Assembly (NCBI GenBank): GCA_037176885.1
Contig: JAWWNJ010000136.1
Location: forward strand, 496,001 to 560,000
From: Favolaschia claudopus
Lineage: Eukaryota; Basidiomycota; Agaricomycetes; Agaricales; Mycenaceae
Length of the DNA stretch: 64,000 nucleotides
Reading direction: 5' to 3'
The notes under the pieces were generated by a model. That model was not told the origin of the DNA, made no database searches, and saw only the letters and a program-made list of their open reading frames with translations. Of this stretch, positions 43,906 to 55,600 are shown piece by piece; positions within the stretch are counted from its first letter, which is position 1; every line of letters begins with the position of its first letter. The translations under genes were made by a program, and so were the position numbers.

Positions 43906-44490
43906 TTAGGGGTCCGAATTAGCCATACTCAAATGATCCGAGTTGATCCATCAAGTTCCATGATATAAATCAATCTCAGCTTGTCGCGTCGACGCGTCGA
44001 CCTCACTAGTCTCGGATACCCAGACCTTCCTGCGTAATCCTTGTTGGTGTAGTTTACGCAGAGCCGGAGCTCTTTCCTAATCCGTAATTCCAATGACAGT
44101 TTTGACGTTTGATTGATTGGGGGAGCTTGTCACCGAAAAGCAATAAGCTGTGCTCTTGCACTTTTGATCGGTATCGTAACTTCTGATGTGATCGATGAAG
44201 CCGTGATAAATTGCTGTTCCAGTGTAATGCCGCGATGTTCCTGCTGATCTTTCGGCAACACTGCTTGATCCTGTCTGATGGAAGCATGTGCTGCACTGAT
44301 TGACAGTTCATAGGTTTCTCAGTCTTTCTAGCTATTGAATGTGTATTGAACGACTATCTTCAAAGGAGTATATAAACTCTTGTTACGAGACTAACTATTA
44401 AGTAGAGCAGGGAGGTATACTTTGCCGAAATCATAAGAATTTTACATCAATTTCTTCCGCAACGTTTTGTACTTCTCTGATTGCAGGATA
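43906..44490. other. Decayed repeats, no gene
   Basis: 43985-44100 shares blocks (CTCGGATACCCAGAC, GGAGCTCTTTCCT, CCAATGAC) with 49573-49665. 44128-44163 resembles the reverse of about 34515-34570. Confidence 0.4.
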
Positions 44491-44899
44491 CTATTGTGCC
44501 CAACGGGTATGAATTCTCCCAATGGGTCTGAATTTTTGGTAATCCTGCTTCCCCTTTGACCCTTTGGCCTCCGGAATTTTCGGGATGAGTTTTTATACCT
44601 CTTCTCTATGGGTTTGCAAAATTTTATTGGGATACAGAGAGGGCGAGGTGTTGAGAAAAGGGTACCGATTCATCAAGGTAAATTGATGTGGTGATGAATG
44701 AGATCAAAATACTCGCCAACCCGGTAATTACTTTTGAACCAATTCCCTTTTGTTGTAGCTCAAGTGCTTTGGGGGTCTGGCACAGAATGAGTGAAAGAAT
44801 AAATCCCGAAAAAATCCGGGGCCAAACGATGGACGGGGGAGCAGGAAATATCGGAAATTCAGACCCATTGGGAGAATTCATACCCGTTGGGCACAATAG
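44491..44899. mobile_element. MITE family F (409 bp, TA-flanked)
   Basis: Terminal repeats CTATTGTGCCCAACGGGTAT... and ...ATACCCGTTGGGCACAATAG extend about 45 bp (continuing GAATTCTCCCAATGGGTCTG). TA is at 44489-44490 and 44900-44901. No coding capacity. Confidence 0.87.
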
Positions 44900-45116
44900 T
44901 AGTAGAACTGTAGAAGACTCTAAGTCTTAAGAAGACGGTCTGAATTCGAATTTGCAGCAAAATCAGTTGAACAGTTCTGAGTTCGGCCTCAAAAAGTATC
45001 CGCGTCTGTTATTTGCGCAAGGTCGCCCTACTGTAGGCCAGAAACTGGCATACAAATCATATTTTTCGTGATGATGGATGTGGGGGTGATGTGGGGACTT
45101 GGGAAGGTCTGGGCCA

Positions 45117-45280
45117 CTAGTACAATACATGTTGTTTACGGGCGTTGTTTGGTGCAGTATAGATTGAGAACGAAGGAAATCATTCGTGTTCGGACCGCGG
45201 AGCTCCGGAAAGTTGAAACCGTTGGCGAGGGCATTGACATAACATCACGGCTATGTCCGGTGCATGTCCCAGCTCATTCT
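45117..45280. repeat. 165-bp dispersed repeat, copy 1
   Basis: CTAGTACAATACATGTTGTT...CAGCTCATTCT recurs almost unchanged at 51978-52135 in the same orientation. Identity unknown. Confidence 0.85.
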
Positions 45281-46320
45281 GTTACGAATACGGTCGATCC
45301 GCGAGTTCTTCGTGGAAATCCGCAAGCGAAGGGTGATGCCAAAATACAGTAGCGTTCCGCTTTACTGTATTTCTCCAGCAGAGAAGTAGACTAGTAGCGT
45401 CAAGCTTTACCAGTTACTTGAGAGTAGATTGAATAGAAGTGTTTGCACACAAAGTAGGTTGAATGTAAGATGATATTCAACGGAAGTATCTACGACTTCT
45501 TATACATGGTAGGGAGTCTCTGAGACAGGGATAAATGACATAGGAAACTAGGTAGGGTCTCAGGATAGGAATGATGAGGAGAGAATGGAATGTAGAGTAA
45601 AGGGATAAAAGAGAGACATAGGAACAATGTTCAAGACTCACGATCGTAGACTTGGAGCCGAGACGTTCGTGCACCGAGACGTCTGTGATCCATGACACAT
45701 TCTAAGTGTTGCATAGCGCACGAGTAATTGATGAGTGATGTCCGGACAGAAGGGTAGGAGTAATATTTGCATTGTAACAGGCTTCGAGAGGCTATCAAAA
45801 CAATATGGAAGGCGAGGGGTCGAGGAGTCGACGACAGCAGAAGACTGTTGATTGCACTCAGGTGATTTGATGATGAGACCAGGAACTGAGAATTCAAGTG
45901 GTGGAGTAGTAGGTTTCGACAGAAGACTGCTTTGTTCAATGTTGTCGTAGCATTGGAGCTGCCGAAAGAGGAGGAAAACCAGTTTATTCAATGTCACGCC
46001 AACATCATAGGTGTTTGCACCGCTCTTGCAGCAACGGATCCTTGCTATAGCTGTTCCAGATTACAGATTAGGGTCTTCTCAACAGTTTGCGGGTCCCAGA
46101 AGAGCGCGGGGTTGAGCAGGCTGCATTCAGTAGCTAACCAGATGATGATAGATGCGGGAAACGTCTTTCCGGGGAGAGAAGCGGGGTTATGGTACATTGG
46201 TAGGTCGTCCAATGGAAGTGGTCACAAGCGGAAGCGGTTACCATGTTCCGTTATTTTTACTCACCCAACGATAACCACGAATTCATGCACGAATATGATA
46301 GAAACTACTAGTGTATTGAG
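45281..46320. other. No supported gene
   Basis: Short frames on both strands without motifs. Part of a 180-codon plus-strand frame (45932-46474) overlaps a more convincing minus-strand frame. Confidence 0.35.
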
Positions 46321-46417
46321 TTGTGGTGTCTTCTTTTCCTTTTCATATCGCTCGCCTTTCACCTCGCGCCAAATTTCCCAACCATTCATTGTCCCCCATT
46401 TCTCAGTCCAAAGCGCA

Positions 46418-46869
46418 TCAGAGAAATTGCCGTTGAGATCCAACATACTTCTCTTTCCGGCGTTCGATCTGTAGATCACTTTCACACCACGGTGCAGCCT
46501 CGACAATCTTGCGAAATGATCGAAAGTGGTCCTCGGGCGAGTCTAATTCGTCCTTGGCGCGCTTCCGTTTCTTTGGTATCTGTGGGACAGTGAAGAGTGC
46601 GAGAAACCTTTGTTTATACCCCGCAAAGCCGTCCGAAAGGATGCGATAGAGCCGTTCACGTTTAGAGACAATATTCTTGTATTTGGGCCAGGACGGATCA
46701 GCGGTTCCGCGCCGCCCATCGGAAGGACCGTAGCGAGCGCGAATACTTGCTACCTTCCCGGACTCGACCTGTTGTATGAGATCCTGAAGCCCATCACATC
46801 TTCAATCTCCTTGGACAAGTCGTCCAGCAATGCAGCCTCGGGTGGTGCCGGGTTCGAGTTGTGAGGCAT
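46418..46869 (-). pseudogene. Hypothetical protein remnant, about 150 aa, frameshifted
   Basis: From an ATG at 46869 (M-P-H-N-S-N-P-A-P-P-E) the frame runs L-L-D-D-L-S-K-E-I-E-D-V. At about 46790 the sensible frame changes to L-Q-D-L-I-Q-Q-V-E-S-G-K-V and then a long charged stretch (P-S-W-P-K-Y-K-N-I-V, then I-P-K-K-R-K-R-A-K-D-E, then F-R-S-F-R-K-I-V-E-A-A-P-W) to a stop at 46418. P-K-K-R-K-R-A-K resembles a nuclear localisation signal. A third frame (L-N-G-N-F-S-D-A-L-W-T) may continue it to about 46320. I do not know the family. Composition and charge pattern look like real protein, unlike most frames nearby. Confidence 0.4.
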
Positions 46870-46949
46870 ATCACGGCTTGTATTTGTCGAGATGACAGCG
46901 GTAGAGCCGATACTGACAGATTGTCGGCACGGACAGTGATGGATGGTGC

Positions 46950-47115
46950 TCGTTCGACGATCGTGGAAGCGGCGGAATGATTGGGTACGGGGGGAGGAGG
47001 AATGGCCAAAAGGATGGGAGTGGGACTCGGGTAAACCGCGGAAAAAGGCTGATAGTGGGACTCGGATGCTCGGATAGAAAGATTTGAGCTCTGATAGTGG
47101 GACTCGGCTCATCGG
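46950..47115. repeat. Repeated AGTGGGACTCGG
   Basis: The 12-mer occurs at about 47019 (GAGTGGGACTCGG), 47052 and 47096. It is upstream of the minus-strand remnant and may be a degenerate minisatellite or protein-binding sites. GAGTCCCACT/AGTGGGACTC also occurs at about 47765-47800 as an inverted pair. Confidence 0.5.
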
Positions 47116-47165
47116 CACATCAAGATAAATGATGTAGATCACAGCACATAATTAGCTTTAAAATA

Positions 47166-47350
47166 GGGGAGCTCAATTCTTAGCTCGTCGGCTCGTCTCG
47201 TCCCAGAAATTATTTAATTGCATGATGAGCTGATGAGCTGCTGATCCCACTCCGCATTTCTCTCCACTTCCCATCAAATTTTGATCCCCTCATCAAAAAA
47301 TCGATATTTTACGGACGAGACGAGCTGACGAGCTAAGAATTGAGCGCCCC
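47166..47350. mobile_element. MITE family E, copy 2 (185 bp, TA-flanked)
   Basis: Starts GGGGAGCTCAATTCTTAGCT and ends AGCTAAGAATTGAGCGCCCC, with TA at 47164-47165 and 47351-47352. Confidence 0.85.
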
Positions 47351-47386
47351 TAATACCGCCCCGACGCTTTAAAATATTAACTGGCC

Positions 47387-47500
47387 CCACGCAGTGGGCC
47401 TCCGCGGCGAGCGGTAGCACCACGCAGTGGGCCCAGCGGCGAGCGCAAGCACCACGCAGTGGGCCTAGCGGCGAGCGTCAAGGGGGGTCCGCGGGGGTCT
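47387..47500. repeat. 33-bp tandem repeat (three units) with GC-rich hairpin
   Basis: CCACGCAGTGGGCC starts units at 47387, 47420 and 47452, each followed by a GCGGCGAGCG block. CCGCGGGGGTCTCCCCCGCG at about 47490 is a hairpin. Confidence 0.8.
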
Positions 47501-47893
47501 CCCCCGCGCTACATGAATCAAATTTTCAGAATAAATAATAAAAATAACTCGAGATACTGAGTATAACTCATAAAATATGCCGTCAGGCTCAAGGAGGGGG
47601 GTCTGGGGGGAACTACGTTCCCACCAGAAATTTATTAGCTCAGAAATACACCGAGAAAGCAATTAAACACATTGAACATAAATTTCGGCTCTAAATGCCG
47701 AGGATTGATGCGCTGTTGATTCCCTGATACAACTTTGATTGTGTGTGATCCAAAAGACATCAACAGTGGGACTCGCTTAAATAGCCGAGTCCCACTCCCA
47801 TCGTTCTGGCATATACTCCTGGAATTAAGCTGTAGAGGCGAGTACGAGTCGCCTCGGAGTTTGAAACTTTGTGGCCTTGACAACGCCGAGCCA

Positions 47894-48420
47894 TCAATTT
47901 AAGGGATTTATTTTCGGGGCACTTCTCCGTGCTACACCCCACCGAAAAACGGCCTTCATAGGTCGAAAGTACTCGCAAATACGACGTCAGTCATATGTTA
48001 CTTGACATAGATTCATACAGTTTTGAGCCCGCAATGGCTGTTTGAAGATGGTCATTTTGGTCATTTTTTGAATAAATCTGGCATTTTTAGGCCAAAATGG
48101 CCATCTTACAGCAACTATTACGGGCTCAAATTGGCAGCAAACACCGCTGAAAAGTGCGGTGTAAAAAAACACATGAAAAAATTCATTGTGGCTCGATTAC
48201 CATATATGGTAATTGGGTCGTTGGCTCAAAAAATTTCATTTCACTCAGATTTCATGTCCTGCACTTTGTTTGAGCCCAGAGACCACGTCAATGACTCGAA
48301 ACACCTTGTTGCATTGTTTTCTGCAGCCACTTATTTGCGAGTACTTTCGACCTATGAAGACCGTTTCTCGGTGGGGTGTAGCACTGAAAAGTGCCCTGTT
48401 AATAAATCCCTTAAAAAATT
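47894..48420. repeat. Inverted repeat with about 85-bp arms, plus internal direct repeat
   Basis: 47894-47981 and 48334-48420 are reverse complements (for example CACCGAAAAACGG / CCGTTTCTCGGTG and GGTCGAAAGTACTCGCAAATA). Within and beyond the right arm, AAAATTCATT followed by ATATATGGT repeats at about 48176-48210 and 48415-48445. It resembles a foldback element. No gene. Confidence 0.65.
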
Positions 48421-48587
48421 CATTACACTCGAATTACTATATATGGTCATGGGGTAAGTTGCCTAAAAAAGTCATTTCACCCGTATTCCATGTCCAGAAC
48501 TTTGTTTCAAAAGACACACTGAATGCCCCAGAACCGCTTGGTGCAGTTTTAATGGCGGCCACTGTAGACTCAGCACAGTCTTCCTAA

Positions 48588-48781
48588 TTAGGCAGTTACA
48601 TCACGTACTTAGCCGCGGCACTTCGGACTTTTCGGAACTCGGATGTCAAAATGTCAAAATCAACCTCGACCATCCCGCCTACCGTTAGGCAGTTACATCA
48701 CGTACTTAGCCGCGGCACTTCGGACTTTTCGGAACTCGGATGTCAAAATGTCAAAATCAACCTCGACCATCCCGCCTACCG
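48588..48781. repeat. 97-bp perfect tandem duplication
   Basis: Unit TTAGGCAGTTACATCACG...CCATCCCGCCTACCG at 48588-48684 is repeated at 48685-48781. The end of the unit (CTCGACCATCCCGCCTACCGT) also occurs at 50675-50695. Confidence 0.92.
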
Positions 48782-51180
48782 TATCCCACTCCTTACACTA
48801 GTCTCTCCAAGACAGACGCTATATCGATTTGCTCGTACCTCACAAGATATATACACGTCGTTGTGTAGTTTGCAATTCGACTTGAGAAAGTATTGTTGAG
48901 CCTGGAACCTGCGGCCTGAGTTGCGACGTTATTGAGAACTTAAAGGCAGCAGAAAGAAGCGCCAGTGGGCAGCGGCAGCGAGCACCGAGTGAGACTCTGA
49001 CAGTGAGACTCTGAGACTCAGAGGCAAAGGAGGGGGGCTGGTCGCGTGATCGATGCCCGAACGCCCGAATCACGCCGAATGGGTGCTTCTTGAATTTCAT
49101 TGGCTGGGGCTTATCTCAATCCGGCAGTCGTCCCCGTTGGGATAGACTTGATATTTCGCATCAGCCCCAAATCAGCCCGCCAGAAACGCGACTTGATATA
49201 GATATCCACCACTCAAAAGCCTTCAAGTCCGCCACCAGCGCAAAATTAAGGCAGGAAACGGAGGCTATGATATGCGGAAGATAGGGAAGTATATTGACTG
49301 AAATCCTCTCTTTTTTCTCTTTTCTCAACTTGATGAAACTGGATTTAATTCGCGCCGACAACAGACATAGACCATGAGCCGGTTGGCCTTAGGGATTCTG
49401 GGTTCAAAGGCCACAATCTGGCAGTCTCCTACCGAGCTTCACTTCCGAGGTTGGGGAAGTCACTGGGGGCGTAACTTAGATACATTCTAAATTCACTATG
49501 CGTAATATCCAAATGTGGGAAAGCTCCATCAAACTTGATAGAGCAAGGGTACATACGGTTAACCAACGGTTAACTATCTCGGAAACCCAGACATTTTATC
49601 CGCAATACGTGAGGCCGCTGGATTAGATATCGGAGCTCTTTCCTCATTCCAATGACATTAGAGCATATTAGCAACTGATGTAAAATTCTGAACCGATAAT
49701 TTTTGTTTCCAAAACTCGGCAAGACTTGGTTCAGATTCACCAAGCTGCAACACTGAATTGGTTGGGCCTGCTGCCTGCCATGAACACTCAAGGCAACCTC
49801 ACATAGACCAAGGGAGCTTAACCAGCGGTAGGTTGTAGCCTACTAGCTTTCCCCCTGTTAAATCGGCCATCCGCTGCCGCACCCGATGAATGGGTTTTGC
49901 CTCTCAATATGCGCGATGTAACTATTATACACCGTCCTGTTGGTTGAAGTTTTGCTGACCCTCCTTCCCGGCATTGCAGCTTCCCCGGCAAGGCGATGAG
50001 AATACTTGCCTTCCTCTATGACCGTCTCTTCAAAGCTTCCGAAGATGTCATCTCTCGCCTATAAATCAGCGTTCCGCTGGGACTCCGGAATTCGCAGCCT
50101 TCGCCTACGACTAAACTGCGGGTATGGTAAGATCCCTCTCTCCTGTATCGGCACTCACATACTCACATCCCACCTATTGCACATTAATCTATATATGGAC
50201 AGTCAGCCTGATGCAACGTCTTCCGAGATTTGGTGACACACTTGCTCCCTCCACTGATGTTTTCTTACATACTGTACTGTACCAGCCCGCCTACGGCAAC
50301 AACGTCCTCCCCATATAAAAATTGTTGCTACGTAGGCAGGCTGGTCACGAGCCTATTCTGCTGCCTGAGAAACGTTGGGCGAACAACTCAAACGCCCAGA
50401 GGAAAAAAAAAAAAATCCATGACCCAGAAAAGGAAATGCTGTAATGGCACATGTCCAAAAATTTCCTCACATGGACGTACTGGTCACGTGCTGGCGCTTC
50501 GATGCCAGGCCCTTCATTGCCCGTCTCAGACCCCATCACTCTCACCAGGCAGCAACCTCCCTATAAAGAGCACGAAGATACGGTCCAATTGCTACCAATC
50601 GTGCGTGCCCAATCGACGGCGACGGACAAGCATGCCACAGCCGTCTCGAAACTCTTGCAAGCAGAGCTTAAGCCCTCGACCATCCCGCCTACCGTAAGTT
50701 GTTTCATGACGAAAATTCATGATGTTTTGTCATGACCATATTGTCACAAAAGCAGATTTCTGAGCATCATGAAAGCCGTCTTGAAATTCATGGGGAAGCT
50801 TTAGTGCTGCCGCGAGGCGAGGTCGAGGTACCTTGAGGTGATGGCCCATCAACCTTGAACCCACCTTGAGATGACGTCACCTCAGCAGTCCACCTCGAAA
50901 TTAGTGAATCACTCTCTTCACTTCATTTTCATTCCCTGAGCTGCGAAAAAAGTTCAGCTAGCCTCCAGTGACCCGCTCATGAGCAAGTATCACGTTTCTC
51001 TGGTGCTAACAACTGTTTTTGAGTATTATTTCCGAAAACAGTCTCAAGGCGCCATCACCTCGACTACCATCAATGGCAACAGTTTAAGCACCGAACACTA
51101 TATTATATAGATTGAATTTCTTGATATAGGGTGAGCGCAACCAGTACTGATGACCGGAACCATGTACCTTGCTCGGAGCA
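48782..51180. other. Long stretch without a supported gene
   Basis: Noted: a short GTGAGACTCTGA repeat (about 48990-49020), an A12 run at about 50403, and a TCATGA-rich repeat at 50700-50800 shared with 26410-26530 and 27160-27350. Frames are short. Confidence 0.4.
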
Positions 51181-51189
51181 ACTCTGACC

Positions 51190-51510
51190 CCATGAATTTC
51201 ACCCAGTTTGAGAGTGAATTTCAGAGAGTTCCACCTCGGCTAAAATTGCAATTTTTCAACGATTCCAGGCGACTTGATTCAACCAATTTTCAAGTGAATT
51301 TCACGTAGTTGAAATCCAGGTATCCCAAGCCAAATTCATGCACTTTCATTCACCCAGTAACAAGGTGATATTCACGTAGCTCAGCATGGCATACAGGAAG
51401 TACGTGAATCAGGTACCTGAATTTCCAACCACGTGAATCTGAATTCACTTGAAAATTCGTTGAATCGTGAATTTCATGCAACGGCTAAGTAAAATTCACG
51501 GGGTTTTACA
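51190..51510. repeat. Imperfect foldback with TTCACTTGAAAATT arms
   Basis: 51273-51325 and 51412-51475 are diverged reverse complements centred on CAAGTGAATTTCACGTAG / CACGTGAATCTGAATTCACTTG. Further out, GTGAATTTCA motifs continue on both sides. Probably a decayed foldback element. Confidence 0.5.
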
Positions 51511-51977
51511 ACCACAGTGGAATGCTTTGGAATGGTTTTGAAAGGCCATTGGAGTTATCAGAATTGACGTACATTTCGCGTAATTTATGATCCCATTGAC
51601 GCGCCATCACAAGCGGTCGGGAGGGAATAGCAAAGAAGTCCGGCGGAACTATCATAAGTAAGTGGCACACGTGGGAGAATATTTACTGTGAGAACATTTA
51701 CGCCCTGGGCGGCGGCCTGCTCTGCGTGTCCCATGACGGGCCGGGATCCAGTTTTGCCAGAGGCGCCCAGCCAATTTGCGCGTGTCCTTGGCGTGTCCCA
51801 TGGAAATTCAAGGCCAGGGACACGCCGAGATGTCCGAAAGACAAGACGTGAGAGGCCCATGCTGATTGTCGCCGCTTGAGTGACGAGAGGTGACGAGAGA
51901 AACGCTCAACGGTCTTGTTTGTGAAGATAAATTCGAACAGCGGCGCATCAATGTGCGGGAAACACCTCCGCCGAGTC

Positions 51978-52135
51978 CTAGTACAATACATGTTGTTTAA
52001 CGGGCGTTGTTTGGTGCAGTATAGATTGAGAACGAAAGAAATCATTCGTGTTCGGACCGCGGAGCTTCGGAAACCGTTGACGAGGCCATTGACATAACAT
52101 CACGGCTATGTCCGGTGCGTGTCCCAGCTCATTCT
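51978..52135. repeat. 165-bp dispersed repeat, copy 2
   Basis: Partner of 45117-45280, with a 12-base loss and a few substitutions. Confidence 0.85.
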
Positions 52136-52661
52136 AACTATCAACTATGTAACTAAGCGAAAACCAAAATTATAGAGCCGAAACAGCGAGAATGGCTTCT
52201 GAGTCTGCCGCAGGGGTTTGCCCTTCTGCAGGCCGGAAAGAGCATGAATTTTTTTTTTTGCGCGACTGGGGATTTGGCCGCGGGACCGATTAATAAATGT
52301 GCTTAAGTAAGGTGCGGGGATCCCACGCTCTCTATCTTAGCCGGGCCCGAATTTGCAGTTTTCGAATCTTTTTCCCTGTTTTGCTTTTTATCTTTACAAT
52401 GAGGCTGGTGGAATACTCTACTGACATCTAGCACCTCAAATCCACCAACAACCTGCTCAGATGGCCAAGAGCGGTCACAAATCCCCCCGTCCAGGACTTA
52501 TTGCCATAACGAGTAGTGAGTAAGCAGCATCATGGTGCGAACTTCTTTTGGCATGATCACTCACGGCAAGGATTACCAAGATAGGGGTACCTCCGATCAA
52601 GTAACTACGAAACACAGTCAACTACAAGGTCAACTATTAGTCATTTTTTACCTTCACCACC
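52136..52661. other. Upstream region of the methyltransferase-like gene
   Basis: T-rich run at about 52251; otherwise no recognised element. Short frames starting ATG at about 52460 and 52532 could be upstream exons or upstream ORFs but have no motif. Confidence 0.35.
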
Positions 52662-55600
52662 ATGCCCTCCAAAAGACCAAGATCACCAGAAGCGGCCTCC
52701 TCAAAAAAACAGCGCAAGAATGCCGATAGCCTGAGCATTAACATCACGCCCAGGCTGATACCAATGGCGAAGTTTCTAAATGCCCCCTACAATGTTGTCG
52801 GAGATGCCCCGCCGTGCCATCGAGTTCGGCCACCACCTCAAACTGCCCGCCACTATTTCAATCCCAAGGAAGTCATTCTGGACCAACCTCTGGATGAAAA
52901 GGGCTATTATAGACAGTGCCGTGTTGACGGAGTGTCATACACAGTGAGAATCATTCGCGCTCTTTTTTCTCGGGACGGGATATTTATCTGGACCACTTTG
53001 TAGGCCGGAGATGTGGTTTCAGTAGCCGCTGGCGAAGATGGTAGTATCCCTAAGCGCAGAAGAGGGAAAAATGCCCCCAAAAAGTTAGCTAAAGACAAAG
53101 ACTGGCAAGTCGGTTGGAGTAGTAGCTCGCCAGCTGTCTAATGGAGGGCTAGGTTCTGTCAAATCGCATATTTCACTCACAACAGTGAACTGGCATCGAA
53201 CTCTCCAGGACGGCCCAAAACGGCGCATGTCCAATGGTTTGAAAAAGGCACATACGTCCTTGAACTCGGGCATATCACATGCTAATTTTGCACTAGCTCC
53301 GTCAACTGCGCTAGCGGAGGCCGCCAGGGAGGACGAGCTCTGCTTTCTTTCTTCTTGTGATGAAATTCCAGTGGAGTCCATCATAGGAAAGCACGCAGTC
53401 CAGTTTCTAAGCCCAGATCAAGAGCCTGGCTCTGAGTGTGATGGACGCTTTTTTTGCAGGTGCGAAGCAAGCAGCCAGGAAAGAACATGTTTCCTTAATA
53501 TTTCAGATTAACATATGAAGGCGCTTTCACATTCACGGATCAATTCAGCATTCAAAAACGCCGTGAACTGTTGAATGAAGCTCCGTCTCACAAGCCGTGC
53601 CCTTGCTGCGCACTCAAATCAAAACTTGAGGCTATGAATACTCCCAATTTTGATGTGCCGGATAGTGCGCTCTATCAAGGATGTTGTTATCACCTATGGG
53701 ACTTCGTATACATGGAGAGAAGTCTGGGTAACTGCGTTGATCCCGAAGGTTGCTTTGAATTGAATCAAATTATTGGCATCACTCCCCAACGACAACAGCT
53801 TCGCATTCGTCGATTTCATCGCCACCCCGATGACCCGGTTCGACTTCTACTTGGATTGCCCTAGTCGTTACATAATTCCAATGCTTTTTTCACAGAGGCG
53901 GCTTTGTCCCAGCTCTCAGCTCGAGTCTAGGAGAGTGGAGGATGTGCGTGGGCTTTTCTATATCATCGAGACTGAGTCGATGGAAGACCGTGTAAATTGG
54001 ACAAATTCTCACCCTGACCATTTTTACATGGATATCTTGCGTCAAACCCGTACAGGGGGGCATAGGATCTTTCAACCATCTTTTGCTGCACATTGCGCAG
54101 AAATCGAGCTAATCAACAAACGTCAAGCTCTATCTATGCTGGACCTGTGCTGCGGTACTACTTTTTTTTTATTCTCTCTGACACATAAACTCAATCGCAA
54201 GCCAGGGGCTGGCGGACTCTCCCAAGGTTTCAGTAACACAAAGTTGTTCGACATTGCCTGTGCGGTCGACACCGATGAATCCGCAGTTGCATCATTCAAG
54301 TGCGCAACTCCTTTCCATTTGCTAGGAACTGGATACGGTATACGCAAGATTCCTTTTCTAACCACACATCTTAGCGCCAACCATCGCAACGCTGTCTGCG
54401 CTGACATCAACGAGTTTTTAAAGTTCTCCGCGAACCGAAAGTCTGGAAAATCACCCCAAGTTCATGGAGAACGCAAATGGGGAAAGAATACCAAGTGCTT
54501 CGATACCTCGGCTTACAAACCTAGGAATCCTGTGCGCAGGCAAGTACTTTCGAGATGTCCCGGAGAAGAACTAAGTCAAACCCAGGAACTCCATGCGGAA
54601 GCTTCAGTCGCTGTAATACATTCAAAGTTTGTCCTCAGTCCTTGGCTCCCAAACTCAATTTATTAACGACTATAGCACGACGACGACGTCAGGTACGAGT
54701 TTGAAAAAGAGCCTGAGACCGCTTTCATCAGTTCCGATATAGGAACTTTCTACCCTTAACAATGTTGAGTTTCGCAGATACATTCCTGCCCGCTTATGTT
54801 TTCTCGGAAAACGTAGTGGGTACGATTGACCACTCTGTTGAGGACTATCTCACAGGCTTGCCAATCAAAAATGCTATGCTGAAAGCAATATGCCGTGGGC
54901 TCATGGATATAGGGTACCAAGTGAGAATTGGCATTGTCAATGCTGCCCAACTCGGTAGCCCGCAGAATAGATATCGAGTGGTAGTGTTGGCCGCAAGGCG
55001 TGGTCTCATCCTTCCAGACCTGCCACTCCCAACACATGCGGCCCAGAGACCACCCAATTACACGGTGTCAATGACAGAAGAAAGCCTCCCATGTGCTGTG
55101 CGGCCGAGTACTTCTCTATCCCCGCATCCTGGTGTCACCATTCAAGATGCCATTGGAGATATGGTGGGTTGTACCAGTCGTAAAACGCTATAGAAATACT
55201 AACGTCGACAACGCCTCCATTTCATTGGTAAGGGCCAGGAACGCATTTAATTATTGCTTACAGCTGAGAAATAGGAAGGTGCCTGGAGCACGCAAGCAGA
55301 AAGAGGGAGCTCCCCAATTCGATGCTACGCAATGCCGGGTCGGATACGAGCAACCTATTGAGTATCCAGTAGCCCCCTTTACTTCCTATCAGGCAGGGAT
55401 GCGAAGCAATGGCTGCAAAACCCTCTCCTACCATTACACAGGTGGTGCCAGTCTAGGTGTGGTGCGTATAACAGCGCAGATACCGTGTATCCCTCTTGCG
55501 GACTACAAAGGTAACAGAACAACCTGCGCTAAAGCACTACTAACAAGGCGCAGATGTTCTCGCCAAGCATTGGGCAAAGATCTCACAGAAATATAAAGCC

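Noticed and set aside
45932..46474. 180-codon plus-strand frame
   Set aside because: It has no motif, and its second half is opposite a more protein-like minus-strand frame.
47465..48180. Short minus-strand frames
   Set aside because: They fall within inverted repeats and have no consistent composition.
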